Source: a virus
IMG/VR virus record: IMGVR_UViG_3300042197_002234
Span: 62,001-126,000 of that record
Length of the DNA stretch: 64,000 bases
Reading direction: 5' to 3' (one strand)
Below, piece by piece: positions 9,499 to 18,893 of this stretch. Under the pieces are notes generated by a model, which was given only the letters and a program-made list of their open reading frames with translations, was not told the DNA's origin and did not search any database. The stretch's first letter is position 1, and the number at the start of each line of letters is the position of its first letter. Made by a program: the position numbers and the translations under genes.

Positions 9499-9513
9499 AA
9501 AAAATCAAAATTA

Positions 9514-9522
9514 ATATTTATA
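9514..9522 (+). promoter_or_regulatory. candidate late promoter ATATTTATA
   Basis: ATATTTATA lies 3 nt before the ATG at 9526. The same motif precedes other structural genes. The very short spacing would make any transcript from it leaderless or begin inside the gene, so it may instead serve another start. Confidence 0.35.
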
Positions 9523-9525
9523 GAT

Positions 9526-9897
9526 ATGCCAAGACCTCAAAAAAAAGAAATTACTTTAACTAAAGAATCTATGTTATCTCTAATGCAAGAGATATATAAT
9601 GAATTAGTTGAACAAAGAAATACCGCAATTAGAATTCAAAATAAAATGTTAAGTATGATGAAGGAACCTGAGGATATGACGTTAATAGGTCCTGTTATCG
9701 AAAAACAACAAAAAATTATCAATGATTGTTTAGAGAAAAAATTAACTCTATCAAAATTACAATCAACCATGTGGGACAAAACTAACACAGGTAGTGAATC
9801 ATTCTCAATCGCGGATTTAGGTATGGACGATGAAACATTACAAAGTTTGATTGAAAAAGATTTGTCGAAAGACAATGATGGTTACAAAATGAAATAA
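9526..9897 (+). CDS. hypothetical protein, 123 aa, helical
   Basis: MPRPQKKEITLTKESMLSLMQEIYNELVEQRNTA... is predicted by eye to be largely alpha-helical and possibly coiled coil (residues 10-80), ending in an acidic tail. It lies between the sigma-like gene and the first large virion gene. It could be a transcription partner (gp33-like position) or a small tail assembly protein; neither is shown by sequence. Confidence 0.55.
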   Translation: MPRPQKKEITLTKESMLSLMQEIYNELVEQRNTAIRIQNKMLSMMKEPEDMTLIGPVIEKQQKIINDCLEKKLTLSKLQSTMWDKTNTGSESFSIADLGMDDETLQSLIEKDLSKDNDGYKMK

Positions 9898-9907
9898 GTT
9901 TAATTAA

Positions 9908-11812
9908 ATGTCTTTAGATTTAAATTTAGATTACGATAGTGCTAAAAGAAAAATTGAAGCCTCTAAAAGTTATAATGATTTAAAAAATCAATATGACCAG
10001 GCAACTAAAAAGGGTGGTGATTCTTTTGAAGAGTTTAGTGGTGATGTTACAGAATCTATTGACAAGTTAAAACAAGAAACTAAAAAGTTTCAAAGACAAA
10101 TAAAAAATCAGTTTGAGCAATTACTCGACATTAATAATGTAACAGGTGGAAAAGGAAGTAACTCGATTAGGTATATTAAAAGATTACTTTTAAAAACTCT
10201 TAGAAATATTGAACCAAAAATTTCTGAGATTGTTCAAGACTGTTCACTAAAAGCTATTGGTTGTGACCAAGAGCAAACTTATGACCCTCAAATATTATAC
10301 ATTAAGGTAAGTTCTATAGATTTAATAAACTTACTTAAAAAAGACCCAACATCTGATGATGGTAGGGTTCTATATGAAAAATACCCAATAAATGTTCAAG
10401 TATATCCTTTTGCAATGAATAAAGAATTGTATGAAAGGATACAAAGTGGTAATCCATACTCAGTAGATAATGGTCAGTTATATTTAGGAGCCTCAACACA
10501 ACCTTTATTTGATATTCAATACGTTGAGTTTGATAATTTTGGTCAAACAGGTCCTTGGTTTAAAATAACATTACAATCAAGACTTAACAATGTTAACAAA
10601 GTAGGAACCTTTTTAGTTGATTATTACAAGTCAATTAAACTTGTTGATTTTACAAACATAATGGCTTACATAATGGAGTCATTGAGCGGTGCAATATCAA
10701 TAAGTGCAAATGTGGGAATTGTACAAGCCGATGACACGAGTAAATTTTTATTATTGATTCAAAGAATCTTAGGATTATGTTTTGACGGTAAAAGTGAAAT
10801 TGATGTTAGTGGTATTGCAAAATTAGCCGAGTTAGATGGTGTTGATAATTCATTTTTTGAATTTACTGACATTGATTTAAGAAATATTGACCAACGAATT
10901 ACAAATATAAAAAATGGTGTTGTTGAGTTTGAGGAATGTGGTAATGTAAAGTTACCTGTTAATTTCCAAGAGATATTAGAAGGTTTAAATAATTTAAATT
11001 TTGTTGAGGATAAGGATTTGGTTGATGCTGCGGATGCTTTAACCGACACATTAACTAACAATCCTGCTTGGAAAGGATTTGCGATTGATGGTAATATAAA
11101 TGCCGCGGTAGATTTAAATTTTGTTAAGTTAATTGTTCAAGGATTAATATCAGCATTATTAAGCCCAAAAGTTTTATTACCAATTATGATTTTATTAAAA
11201 TCGTTAGGTAATGACATTGTTGATGTTATTGACACATTGGTTAAATTTATGAAAGAATTTAAAGATTTTGTAATCTGTGTTGTATCAAGAGTTGGGGCAA
11301 TTTTTGTTGAGGAATTATTTAATCTAATTAAGAAAGACATTAAAAATTTATTACAGGCAATAATTTTAGATGTTGCAAAAGAAAAATTAGATAAAAGAAT
11401 TATTATAATATTAAAATTAATTCAATTATTAATACTAATTGCTGAATTTATATCAGATTGGCGAAGGTGTAAAAGCGTGATAGATGAAATATTATGGTTA
11501 CTAAGAATTTTAACTTCTGGTTGGGGCGGTGAAGTACCCTTACCGTTATTGTTCGCGTCTCAATTAATGGACGGATACTCAGAAACAAGAGCGTTTATCG
11601 GAGCCATTGAGGAAATGCAAAAAATGGGTATACCTACAGGGGCAATGCCAGATGGTAGTCCTAACTTAACAGTACTTCAAATGTTTGGCCAAATGAAAGC
11701 GATGGCTAGTGAAGAAGCTGAAAATGGTAAACTACAGGTGGCGATTCCACCATTAACTATGACACCAGCGGGATTAACAGTCCCCGCCAGTGGATTTGGT
11801 AAGAGTGTATAA
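9908..11812 (+). CDS. putative virion structural protein, 634 aa
   Basis: The N-terminal 100 residues are charged and helical (KLKQETKKFQRQIKNQFEQLL). The middle is mixed, and residues 420-540 contain several strongly hydrophobic helices (ALLSPKVLLPIMILLKSLG, IIIILKLIQLLILIAEFI). The C-terminus is Gly/Pro rich. Its place directly upstream of the gp5-like hub suggests a baseplate or tail-tube component. It is too short for a typical T4-like tape measure. I do not recognise the family. Confidence 0.5.
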   Translation: MSLDLNLDYDSAKRKIEASKSYNDLKNQYDQATKKGGDSFEEFSGDVTESIDKLKQETKKFQRQIKNQFEQLLDINNVTGGKGSNSIRYIKRLLLKTLRNIEPKISEIVQDCSLKAIGCDQEQTYDPQILYIKVSSIDLINLLKKDPTSDDGRVLYEKYPINVQVYPFAMNKELYERIQSGNPYSVDNGQLYLGASTQPLFDIQYVEFDNFGQTGPWFKITLQSRLNNVNKVGTFLVDYYKSIKLVDFTNIMAYIMESLSGAISISANVGIVQADDTSKFLLLIQRILGLCFDGKSEIDVSGIAKLAELDGVDNSFFEFTDIDLRNIDQRITNIKNGVVEFEECGNVKLPVNFQEILEGLNNLNFVEDKDLVDAADALTDTLTNNPAWKGFAIDGNINAAVDLNFVKLIVQGLISALLSPKVLLPIMILLKSLGNDIVDVIDTLVKFMKEFKDFVICVVSRVGAIFVEELFNLIKKDIKNLLQAIILDVAKEKLDKRIIIILKLIQLLILIAEFISDWRRCKSVIDEILWLLRILTSGWGGEVPLPLLFASQLMDGYSETRAFIGAIEEMQKMGIPTGAMPDGSPNLTVLQMFGQMKAMASEEAENGKLQVAIPPLTMTPAGLTVPASGFGKSV

Positions 11813-11813
11813 T

Positions 11814-12026
11814 ATGACTAAAAAAGAACAAGCCGAAAAAACTTTAAGAATTGTAAAAGATTTTAAATCACATTCAAATAAAGACTTACAATTTGCGATG
11901 GACTTTATTCAAGAAGATTTTAATTTTACTAAAGAACAAATATTAAAATTAACAGAACATTTAGATAAGTTAGAATTAACTTATAATACGGTATTAAAAG
12001 AATACAAAACAAGAAATAAAAAATGA
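11814..12026 (+). CDS. small hypothetical protein, 70 aa
   Basis: ATG at 11814 (MTKKEQAEKTLRIVKDF) is preferred over the in-frame start at 11790 because it immediately follows the previous stop. The product is a charged two-helix peptide. It overlaps the gp5-like gene by 4 nt, so it is co-translated with baseplate genes and may be a tail accessory protein. Confidence 0.6.
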   Translation: MTKKEQAEKTLRIVKDFKSHSNKDLQFAMDFIQEDFNFTKEQILKLTEHLDKLELTYNTVLKEYKTRNKK

Positions 12027-13645
12027 AAATAGATAATCAAAACAAACATCAAATTTTATTTCCAGGTATTGTAGTCGATGTTAAAGACCCTGCAATGCTA
12101 GGTAGAGTTAGAGCAAGACCTGTAACCAAGGACATTGAATCTATGATTTCAGGTATTGATACGACTAAAATAGAAAATGGTGATTTAAAAGAACAATACA
12201 AATGGACATCTATTGACCCATTAGTATTTATGCCTTTGTTACCGTTTTTTGTTAGCCAAGTTCCAAGAGAAACTGAATATATTCATATTATATACATGAA
12301 TAAACAGTTTCAAAACAAAAATCAGTTTTACATTCAAGGACCTTTTTCATCCCCAATGTTAAGCCCTAATGAGGTCTTTAATTCTGCTGAAAAATATTTA
12401 GCCGCGGGTGATTTAATTAAAGAAATACCTGGTGTTAGAAATCCTGATGGTTCATTTAAAGTTGATTGGAGTGAGGGGGTGTTCCCAATGCCAGGAGATA
12501 ATGCAATTTTAGGTAGAAGATTTTCCGACATTATATTTAAATCAAGACAGGGTGAAACTGGTCTTGAAGATTCTGTTTTAATTAGAGCGGGAAAAACAAA
12601 ATCTTTAGTACCTGGCGAATTACCAAGAGCCAATAATGACAGGTCTTTTTTACAATTAAGTTATTTTGGTCGAGAAAAAATAACAGGTGAAACAAAAAAA
12701 CAAAGTAGGTTTGTTGAGAATGTTAAAGTGGTAAAAAAGATGATAATTTGGGATATTCAAAATTTAGAAAACGGTCAAAATTCATTTAATGGGAGCGTTG
12801 GTTTATATAATGTAATACCATCAGGAAAAGTTAATACTAAAAATTTTCAAGCGGATACTATACTAAATTTATCGATAGGTACTGATTTTTCGGGTCCTTT
12901 GGAGGAAATTAAATTTAATGCGAAGACTTTTGAGGAATCGTCTAATTTAATTAATAAATTTATTGAGGGCGTTTTTAAGGGTAATCTAACTAATATACCA
13001 GATTATCCCGTTAAATCAGCATCAAATTTATCACCAGAACAAACGTTTCCCTTTGTTGTTACACCATCAAAAAAAAGTTATGAAACTGGTATTAAATTTG
13101 CACCTTCACAAGTTATAAATGACGTAAAAGAATTGGTTAATTATACTAAATTTTATGGTAAAATAAAATTAAATACGGGACTAGTTAATAGCGGATGGTT
13201 TTTAGTTTCGGAGAACAAAAATGGTGTGGCAGCTATTGGTCCACAAGTTGATACAAAGATAGATGAATTTACTGAAACAAGTTTTGTGGATAGCGATGTA
13301 AGTTATGCCGTGCTAGGTGGTCAAAATGTTTATTTGTTATCTCAAATGTCCGAAGGTCCAAAAGGTAAAGTAGATTTATATAACACAATTTACGGAATTA
13401 GTCAAGATAAATTTATTGGTGATAATAGCTCGATTCAAAATAGAACATACGCAATGGTTAGGGGTGACGAACTTATGATTTTATTAAGAAAAATATTCTC
13501 ATACGTTACAGGTCACGTTCACGCCATAGCTACAGTACCACCAATTCCTGTGGCTGCTGGTAACGGTCAAACAAGTGCAGAAATTGACGCGATATTAGCA
13601 AACTCAGAAAATACGGTATTAAATCAACAAATAAGGATTAATTGA
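12023..13645 (+). CDS. gp5-like baseplate hub / spike protein
   Basis: Residues 10-30 (QILFPGIVVDVKDPAMLGRVRARP) are the N-terminal OB-fold opening of T4 gp5-type baseplate hubs, followed by WTSIDPLVFMPLLPFF and PMPGDNAILGRRFSDIIFKSRQG. The 540-aa protein would form the central trimer at the tip of the tail. No lysozyme domain of T4 gp5 type is apparent, so wall cleavage may lie with the M23 protein encoded elsewhere. Function follows the family; length and partners are unverified. Confidence 0.75.
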   Translation: MKIDNQNKHQILFPGIVVDVKDPAMLGRVRARPVTKDIESMISGIDTTKIENGDLKEQYKWTSIDPLVFMPLLPFFVSQVPRETEYIHIIYMNKQFQNKNQFYIQGPFSSPMLSPNEVFNSAEKYLAAGDLIKEIPGVRNPDGSFKVDWSEGVFPMPGDNAILGRRFSDIIFKSRQGETGLEDSVLIRAGKTKSLVPGELPRANNDRSFLQLSYFGREKITGETKKQSRFVENVKVVKKMIIWDIQNLENGQNSFNGSVGLYNVIPSGKVNTKNFQADTILNLSIGTDFSGPLEEIKFNAKTFEESSNLINKFIEGVFKGNLTNIPDYPVKSASNLSPEQTFPFVVTPSKKSYETGIKFAPSQVINDVKELVNYTKFYGKIKLNTGLVNSGWFLVSENKNGVAAIGPQVDTKIDEFTETSFVDSDVSYAVLGGQNVYLLSQMSEGPKGKVDLYNTIYGISQDKFIGDNSSIQNRTYAMVRGDELMILLRKIFSYVTGHVHAIATVPPIPVAAGNGQTSAEIDAILANSENTVLNQQIRIN

Positions 13646-13653
13646 TATTTATA
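13645..13653 (+). promoter_or_regulatory. candidate late promoter ATATTTATA
   Basis: ATATTTATAA directly after the gp5-like stop and 14 nt before the ATG at 13668. It matches the motif in front of other structural genes. Confidence 0.45.
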
Positions 13654-13667
13654 AGTAAAACACTTAA

Positions 13668-15146
13668 ATGTCAATTAATAATTCGTATTTTAGTAAAAAC
13701 AATACTTTAATATCTAATAGTTTTACAAATACAGGTAGAAACCCTGTAACTGAACTGTTTTTTGGTACAACAGCAGTATCTCAATACCCTAATGGTTTTA
13801 GTAGATTTATTTTTAACTTAGACTTATCTCTTCTTTTACAAAAAATTTCGGACGGTACAATAACTACAGGTTGTACTAATAATATGACACATACTTTGAG
13901 AATGGTTAATACTTCAACATTTGATTTAGAACTATTAAATACATCAACATCTCAAGGTAGAATAAGAGCGACATCATTTGATTTAATTCTTTTTAGAATT
14001 CCATATATCAATGATGACCAAAACACCCCTCAAATTTGGGACGAGGGTGTTGGATATGATTTTGCGGATTTAATTTACGAATACAGTAATTTTGATAAGA
14101 ATTTTTCTGATAGACCATCAAATTGGTATCAAACAACAACGATAGGTGTTTGGACTGAAGATGGAATTTACAGTAATGACAATACGGGTAATGTTAATTA
14201 TTCAGGTTTAACTATTGTAGATACGCAACATTTTGAATTTGGTAATGAGAATATTTCGTTTGATATGACAAATGAAATAAACTTAATTATTAATGGTAGT
14301 TTAATAAATGTTGCAGGATGGGGCATTGCGTTTAAGCCTCAAGTAGAAAGTTTAACAGGTCTAACTAATACATATGAGGTACAATTTTTTACTAGACATA
14401 CTCAAACTTTTTACGAACCATTTTTAGAAACGAATTATAATGATTTAATTGATGATGATAGAAATTTATTTTCATTAGGTAAATCAAATAAATTGTATTT
14501 GTATCTCTATGATAGTGGTAACCCAATTAATTTAGATAACAATCCTTTGGTTGACATTTTAGACCTATCTGGTGACCCAATACCAGGTTTAACAGGTTTG
14601 ACAACATGTAGAAGAACAAAAGGGGTTTATGAAGTCGTTATACCTCCGTTAGTAGGATATAAAACACCATGTGTGTTCACTGATAAATGGTACAATCTTA
14701 ATTTAAACGGGTTTCCATTACCAATTCAATATAATGAATTTACTGTACAACCACTTAAAAACTCAATTCAAATTGGTACAAATTCTGCCGACCCAAAATT
14801 ATATGGGTTTGATTTTTACGGTATCAAACAAGATGAAAAAATATTAAATTCTGATATTAGAAAAGTTGGGGTTATCATCAAACAAGCTTACACAACTGAA
14901 AAATTATTACAAAATGTTGATGCGTCTTACAGAGTGTATGTTAGAGAAGGTCAAACAGAAGTTGAAGTTCAAGGTTGGACAAAAATTAACAGGACTCCAA
15001 ACGAATATTATTTCATATTTGACACACGAGATAAAATACCTAATGAATATTATATTGATATTCAGGTTGTGAGTAGTGGAGAAGTTAACACTTACAAAAA
15101 ACAAATAAAATTTCAAATAGTTAATATGAAATATTTGGAACAATAA
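13668..15146 (+). CDS. putative baseplate or tail-fibre protein, 492 aa
   Basis: The first 220 residues are beta-rich (FNLDLSLLLQKISDGTITTGC, HTLRMVNTSTFDLELLN, FDLILFRIPYIND) and resemble a jelly-roll or carbohydrate-binding layer, followed by Ig-like strands. It lies behind a candidate late promoter and next to the hub gene. A receptor-contacting or fibre role is likely but inferred; no family is recognised. Confidence 0.5.
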   Translation: MSINNSYFSKNNTLISNSFTNTGRNPVTELFFGTTAVSQYPNGFSRFIFNLDLSLLLQKISDGTITTGCTNNMTHTLRMVNTSTFDLELLNTSTSQGRIRATSFDLILFRIPYINDDQNTPQIWDEGVGYDFADLIYEYSNFDKNFSDRPSNWYQTTTIGVWTEDGIYSNDNTGNVNYSGLTIVDTQHFEFGNENISFDMTNEINLIINGSLINVAGWGIAFKPQVESLTGLTNTYEVQFFTRHTQTFYEPFLETNYNDLIDDDRNLFSLGKSNKLYLYLYDSGNPINLDNNPLVDILDLSGDPIPGLTGLTTCRRTKGVYEVVIPPLVGYKTPCVFTDKWYNLNLNGFPLPIQYNEFTVQPLKNSIQIGTNSADPKLYGFDFYGIKQDEKILNSDIRKVGVIIKQAYTTEKLLQNVDASYRVYVREGQTEVEVQGWTKINRTPNEYYFIFDTRDKIPNEYYIDIQVVSSGEVNTYKKQIKFQIVNMKYLEQ

Positions 15147-15149
15147 AAG

Positions 15150-15158
15150 ATATTTATA
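15150..15158 (+). promoter_or_regulatory. candidate late promoter ATATTTATA
   Basis: ATATTTATAAATA lies 11 nt before the ATG at 15170, in the 23-nt gap between two tail genes. Confidence 0.45.
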
Positions 15159-15169
15159 AATAAAAAAAA

Positions 15170-15532
15170 ATGGCAAATAGAATAATTACAGCAACCACCT
15201 GTGTTGAGGGTGTATCAACCGAATATATTATTAATGATTCAGGTATTGATTTTTCAAAAATATATCAATTAAATAATGGATTATGTGCATCAATCGCTTC
15301 AGGGGAAACAACAAACAATTTCCCTAATATGTCATTCCCTTATGGACCATTTAACGATTGTGACGATTGTTATGAACCATTAAGTGCTAATACCGAATCA
15401 TTGGTTTGTGTTGAGTGTTCAGGTTCAACCTTTACAGTTACACCTCCCCACCCTGTTTACACAAACGGTCAATTTAAAGATATTGTCCAACTAAACGCTA
15501 TCGTTATTGGTGGTAACGGATTAAACGCTTAA
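15170..15532 (+). CDS. small Cys-containing structural-type protein, 120 aa
   Basis: MANRIITATTCVEGVSTEYIIND... contains C-D-D-C and C-V-E-C pairs near residues 64-67 and 83-86, which could bind a metal. The rest is polar beta-type sequence as in small tail decorations. It has its own candidate late promoter. Family unknown. Confidence 0.5.
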   Translation: MANRIITATTCVEGVSTEYIINDSGIDFSKIYQLNNGLCASIASGETTNNFPNMSFPYGPFNDCDDCYEPLSANTESLVCVECSGSTFTVTPPHPVYTNGQFKDIVQLNAIVIGGNGLNA

Positions 15533-15551
15533 AATATGAAAAAAAACAATT

Positions 15552-15887
15552 ATGAAAAAAATAATTAGACTAACTGAATCAGAATTAACAAAATTAATTG
15601 AGAATAGTATTAAAAGTATTAGAGAAGAAGATGAAGAATTAGGGGTTAGAGATATGGGATTCAAGGTTGAGCCCAATATTAGAATGACTCCAAGAGAGAA
15701 AGAAGTTGAAAGTTTGTTTGGTAAATACGAAGAACAAATTCCAAATGACGTTCTCAGATATCTAAGAAAAAACCCACAATTACTTATGAATCGTTTGGTC
15801 GATATTTACGGTGAAAAGTTTTTAGACTTTGCAGAAAAAGCGTACATAAATCAAATGAAAAAAAATTTAAAAAATGACAACTATTAA
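15552..15887 (+). CDS. hypothetical virion-associated protein with LTE-type N-terminal tag
   Basis: The 111-aa protein opens MKKIIRLTESELTKLIENSI, followed by RVMTPREKEVES-like charged helices (RMTPREKEVESLFGKYEEQI). The opening matches a motif shared by several proteins in this window: hydrophobic residues, LTE, an acidic residue, then an amphipathic helix. I infer a targeting or docking tag. It overlaps the next gene by 14 nt. Confidence 0.6.
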   Translation: MKKIIRLTESELTKLIENSIKSIREEDEELGVRDMGFKVEPNIRMTPREKEVESLFGKYEEQIPNDVLRYLRKNPQLLMNRLVDIYGEKFLDFAEKAYINQMKKNLKNDNY

Positions 15888-16695
15888 ATTAACCGAAAAA
15901 GATTTAAACAGAATTATTAAAAGGGTGATTGTGGAGACATCGCCTGAAGGAATATCTCTAACTTATGATGATGTTGTTAAAGCGTGTCTTGGGTATTTAA
16001 TTGAATGGAGTAAGGGTATGAGACCATTTAAGGACAATCAAGGGTTCACAGGTACGGTAGTAAAAAATGACGAAATGGTTAGTGAACTTAAAAAATATTT
16101 AATATCTCTTCGTGATAAAAAAGAAAAAAGACCTTTAAGTAAGGAGTCTAAGGTGTTATTAAGGACAATTATAAAAATGTTAAAAAAGGTTCAAGATAAA
16201 CAAAGATATATTACATTGGGTTCCACTTACAATGAATCAGTTTTGTCAAAAAATATGGGAAAAATGTTATCAGAACAAAAAACCCAACGATATATGTTCT
16301 TTTCAAATTTAGAACAAATGAGAAGACAGTGTGATTTATTACTTGATTTAGACCATAGTGAAATTGAATCTATTTTAAGTGATGGTCATGATTGGGCTCA
16401 AGACCATATTGCCGAAGCTAAAAATAATATGGACCAAGTATTTGACTTCTTGATGAATGAAACCAAACGATATCACAAAATGGGGGATGAAGTTATGGTT
16501 CCTTCAAACACAGATGTTATGGAAGAAGGTCGTAAAAAGACTGGTACTAAATTATGCGCTCGTGGTAAAGCCGCTGCTAAGGCGAGGTACGACGTATTTC
16601 CAAGTGCATATAGTAATGGGCATGGAGTACAGGTTTGTAAAGGAAAGATAAAAGGTCTTGATGGTAAAAAAAGATGTTCACCACCTTATTGTTAA
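15874..16695 (+). CDS. hypothetical protein with LTE-type tag and basic C-terminus
   Basis: Starts MTTIKLTEKDLNRIIKRVIV, again the LTE-type opening. The 273-aa product is mostly helical; its last 50 residues are basic and Cys-containing (KKTGTKLCARGKAAAKARYDV, then VCKGKIKGLDGKKRC), a region that looks nucleic-acid-binding and is similar to a stretch in the 17701-18849 protein. It could be an injected or DNA-packaged head protein. A terminator follows at once. Confidence 0.55.
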   Translation: MTTIKLTEKDLNRIIKRVIVETSPEGISLTYDDVVKACLGYLIEWSKGMRPFKDNQGFTGTVVKNDEMVSELKKYLISLRDKKEKRPLSKESKVLLRTIIKMLKKVQDKQRYITLGSTYNESVLSKNMGKMLSEQKTQRYMFFSNLEQMRRQCDLLLDLDHSEIESILSDGHDWAQDHIAEAKNNMDQVFDFLMNETKRYHKMGDEVMVPSNTDVMEEGRKKTGTKLCARGKAAAKARYDVFPSAYSNGHGVQVCKGKIKGLDGKKRCSPPYC

Positions 16696-16697
16696 AA

Positions 16698-16729
16698 AAT
16701 AAAAGAGACATTTAGTCTCTTTTTTTTTT
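16698..16729 (+). terminator. intrinsic terminator after tail gene string
   Basis: AAAGAGAC, a 5-nt loop ATTTA, GTCTCTTT and then a long T run: a classic rho-independent terminator. Confidence 0.85.
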
Positions 16730-16761
16730 GTGTTTTAATGTCTATCCATATATTTATTAGT

Positions 16762-17247
16762 ATGGGTAGACAATGTAGTAAATGTGGCGATGTTAAATCA
16801 GATAATGATTTTTACCAAACACAAAGAGGTAATAGATGTAAGGAGTGTATTTTAATTGAAACTAGAGAATATAAGAGAAAAAAAAGGTTAGACCCCGAAC
16901 ATAGAAAAATGGAAGGTATTAAGCAAAAAGAAAGAAGGGTTAGTCTTTGGCAAAACACTTTAATACACGATTCAAAACACCGTAAAATTGAGAATACCTT
17001 AACCGTTGATGATGTGAATGAAATGTTTAATAAACAAAACGGTTTATGTTATTGGTTCAAAATCCCTTTAATACCTTCAAATCATAAAAAACACCCACAA
17101 CAACCTTCTTTGGACAGACTTGACAGAAATAAAGGGTATACAAAAGAAAATGTGGTATTATGTTGTTATTCTGCAAACATAGGTCGTAATGAAAATAATT
17201 TAGAAACTTGGTCTGATTTTTTAAAATTACTTTTGATTAATAAATAA
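16762..17247 (+). CDS. HNH-family endonuclease, probable homing type
   Basis: I use ATG 16762 (MGRQCSKCGDVKSDNDFYQ); the ATG at 16738 adds only MSIHIFIS. A zinc-finger-like C-x2-C ... C-x2-C at residues 5-31 precedes an HNH-like C-terminus (PSLDRLDRNKGYTKENVVLCCYSANIGRN), typical of free-standing phage HNH enzymes that spread by cutting uninserted genomes. ATATTTATTAGT sits immediately before the ATG, and exactly the same string precedes the HNH gene at 60696-61241. Confidence 0.8.
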   Translation: MGRQCSKCGDVKSDNDFYQTQRGNRCKECILIETREYKRKKRLDPEHRKMEGIKQKERRVSLWQNTLIHDSKHRKIENTLTVDDVNEMFNKQNGLCYWFKIPLIPSNHKKHPQQPSLDRLDRNKGYTKENVVLCCYSANIGRNENNLETWSDFLKLLLINK

Positions 17248-17262
17248 ACTTTACTATATTTG
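17233..17262 (+). promoter_or_regulatory. host-type promoter TTG-N19-TATATTTG
   Basis: TTG (17233-17235) and TATATTTG (17255-17262) are exactly 19 nt apart, the Bacteroidota primary sigma consensus. It reads into the 17280 gene. Confidence 0.75.
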
Positions 17263-17279
17263 TGTAAATGAAATTTTGA

Positions 17280-17699
17280 ATGATGAATCGGTCCTTAAAA
17301 AGAATATTAAAACGAATGTACGTTAAGTTCGTTCTGTGGCACAAATATAGAGTATTAACGCCTGATATTCATAGAAATTCAAACGAAATGATATGTGTTT
17401 CCATATGTAGAAAACTGGTCTCCCATCATGACTCAGAATTTGCCATAGCACCAATCTCCTACAAAAAATACATAAAAAATAAAACACTAGGTTTGTTTGT
17501 TGTTTTATACGAAAGACAGATTAGTATTACAAACCACGTTTATCATTATGATGTAGTAGTTTCACAAAGAGAGTGGGACAAAATAATGTCCATATACGAC
17601 CAAAAAACTGAAAAGATTAGACAAGAGTATGAGTCTGAAATTCACTCACAAATAAAACACTCTTTACACACAATTTTAGAAAAAGTTAGTAATCCCTAA
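17280..17699 (+). CDS. hypothetical protein, 139 aa, basic N-terminus
   Basis: MMNRSLKRILKRMYVKFVLWHKYR... is strongly basic for 25 residues, then mixed, ending in a charged helix. It has a consensus host promoter just upstream and converges on the minus-strand gene ending at 17701, with a gap of one base. No family recognised; an early-expressed host-directed factor is possible. Confidence 0.55.
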   Translation: MMNRSLKRILKRMYVKFVLWHKYRVLTPDIHRNSNEMICVSICRKLVSHHDSEFAIAPISYKKYIKNKTLGLFVVLYERQISITNHVYHYDVVVSQREWDKIMSIYDQKTEKIRQEYESEIHSQIKHSLHTILEKVSNP

Positions 17700-17700
17700 C

Positions 17701-18849
17701 TTATTTACTACTTAAAACTTTTTTTACAATTCTAACTAAATCAGATTCGGTTAATTTAATAGTTTTTGAATTACCCATCTGTTCGAATTTATTATTACTG
17801 TAATTAGTAAACTCATGGATTATATTCATAAGTTTACCATATAAATTATACCTGTCAAATAAATTCATAATTTTGTCATAATTTACCACATTATTTTTTT
17901 CGTCATAAATTATTATACCATCAGGGCTTGGGTATCTTCCACCTAAATAAGTTTCATTTGGTTTATTAATATAAAAACCAAATTTAGATGATTCTAATTT
18001 TTTTTGTAATTCTATATCCTTAATGATTAAATACCCCAATGAACCCATTTTATTATGTTTATTAAACATAGTTTCGTCAGATGATGATGTACACCATTTA
18101 GTATTTGCACCGTATTTACATGACGCGGCATGGGTTAATGGTATTACAAATAAGAAATTATCATCTTCATATATTTTTTCTTTTTCATTAGGTTCTATTT
18201 TAAATTTTTCAACAATAGTCTTTTTACTTAAAACATTTTCTTTCTTTGGTTTGTATGAAGTCATTACAGGTTTTTGTCCTTTACCTGTTTGTGTATCTTG
18301 TTTTTCTGCTTTACGTTTTTGTTGACACGCCGCTCTTTTTTGTGAATCACTCATTTTACCAGCAACACCCGCAGCTCTACATTTTGGATAAGCACCTTTT
18401 GATGTATCAGGTCTACCACATGGGGGATGTTTACCATTAACCTTTCTACATATATTAACCCAAGGCCCTTTTGGTTGTTTAGAACCCTTAGGTTTTTTCT
18501 TTGTACCAAACCAAACTGCCAAATCTTCATTCAAAGGTATTTTATCAACATCAATCCATTCACTTTCACCGATAGTTATAAAATCATAATTATTTTCTGC
18601 GTGCTTGGTACCAACTTCGGCTCTTTTTTCAATCTTTTTACGTTTGTGTTTTGGGGTACTCATTTTACCATCCATAGCATCATGTTCTAATTCAGGACTG
18701 TCAAAAGGTGTTACACTAATACTGAAAGGTGCTAATTGTGACTTTTCAAATTCATGATAACCAGGCACTATTGGTGGAACATATCCATCAACACCGTTTG
18801 TTGATGTCATTTCTTTTAAAACCTTTTTTATTATACTTTCTTTTAACAT
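17701..18849 (-). CDS. 382-aa protein with KYGANTKWC domain and tags at both ends
   Basis: The N-terminus MLKESIIKKVLKEMTST and the C-terminus SKTIKLTESDLVRIVKKVL both match the recurring amphipathic LTE-type tag of this phage. Residues 110-190 are basic and Cys-bearing (KGPWVNICRKVNGKHPPCGRP, CRAAGVAGKMSDSQKRAAC). Residues 235-270 hold ASCKYGANTKWCTSS, a signature of a phage domain that is common in large phages and functionally uncharacterised. A candidate late promoter precedes it. Possibly an internal head or injected protein. Confidence 0.6.
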   Translation of the reverse strand: MLKESIIKKVLKEMTSTNGVDGYVPPIVPGYHEFEKSQLAPFSISVTPFDSPELEHDAMDGKMSTPKHKRKKIEKRAEVGTKHAENNYDFITIGESEWIDVDKIPLNEDLAVWFGTKKKPKGSKQPKGPWVNICRKVNGKHPPCGRPDTSKGAYPKCRAAGVAGKMSDSQKRAACQQKRKAEKQDTQTGKGQKPVMTSYKPKKENVLSKKTIVEKFKIEPNEKEKIYEDDNFLFVIPLTHAASCKYGANTKWCTSSSDETMFNKHNKMGSLGYLIIKDIELQKKLESSKFGFYINKPNETYLGGRYPSPDGIIIYDEKNNVVNYDKIMNLFDRYNLYGKLMNIIHEFTNYSNNKFEQMGNSKTIKLTESDLVRIVKKVLSSK

Positions 18850-18865
18850 AATAAATAACTATACT

Positions 18866-18874
18866 TATAAATAT
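18866..18874 (-). promoter_or_regulatory. candidate late promoter, divergent region
   Basis: Minus-sense ATATTTATAAG lies 16 nt before the start at 18849. A similar plus-sense ATTTATAATT (18880-18889) precedes the 18894 gene, so the 44-nt gap may drive both directions. Confidence 0.45.
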
Positions 18875-18893
18875 CACAAATTTATAATTAAGG

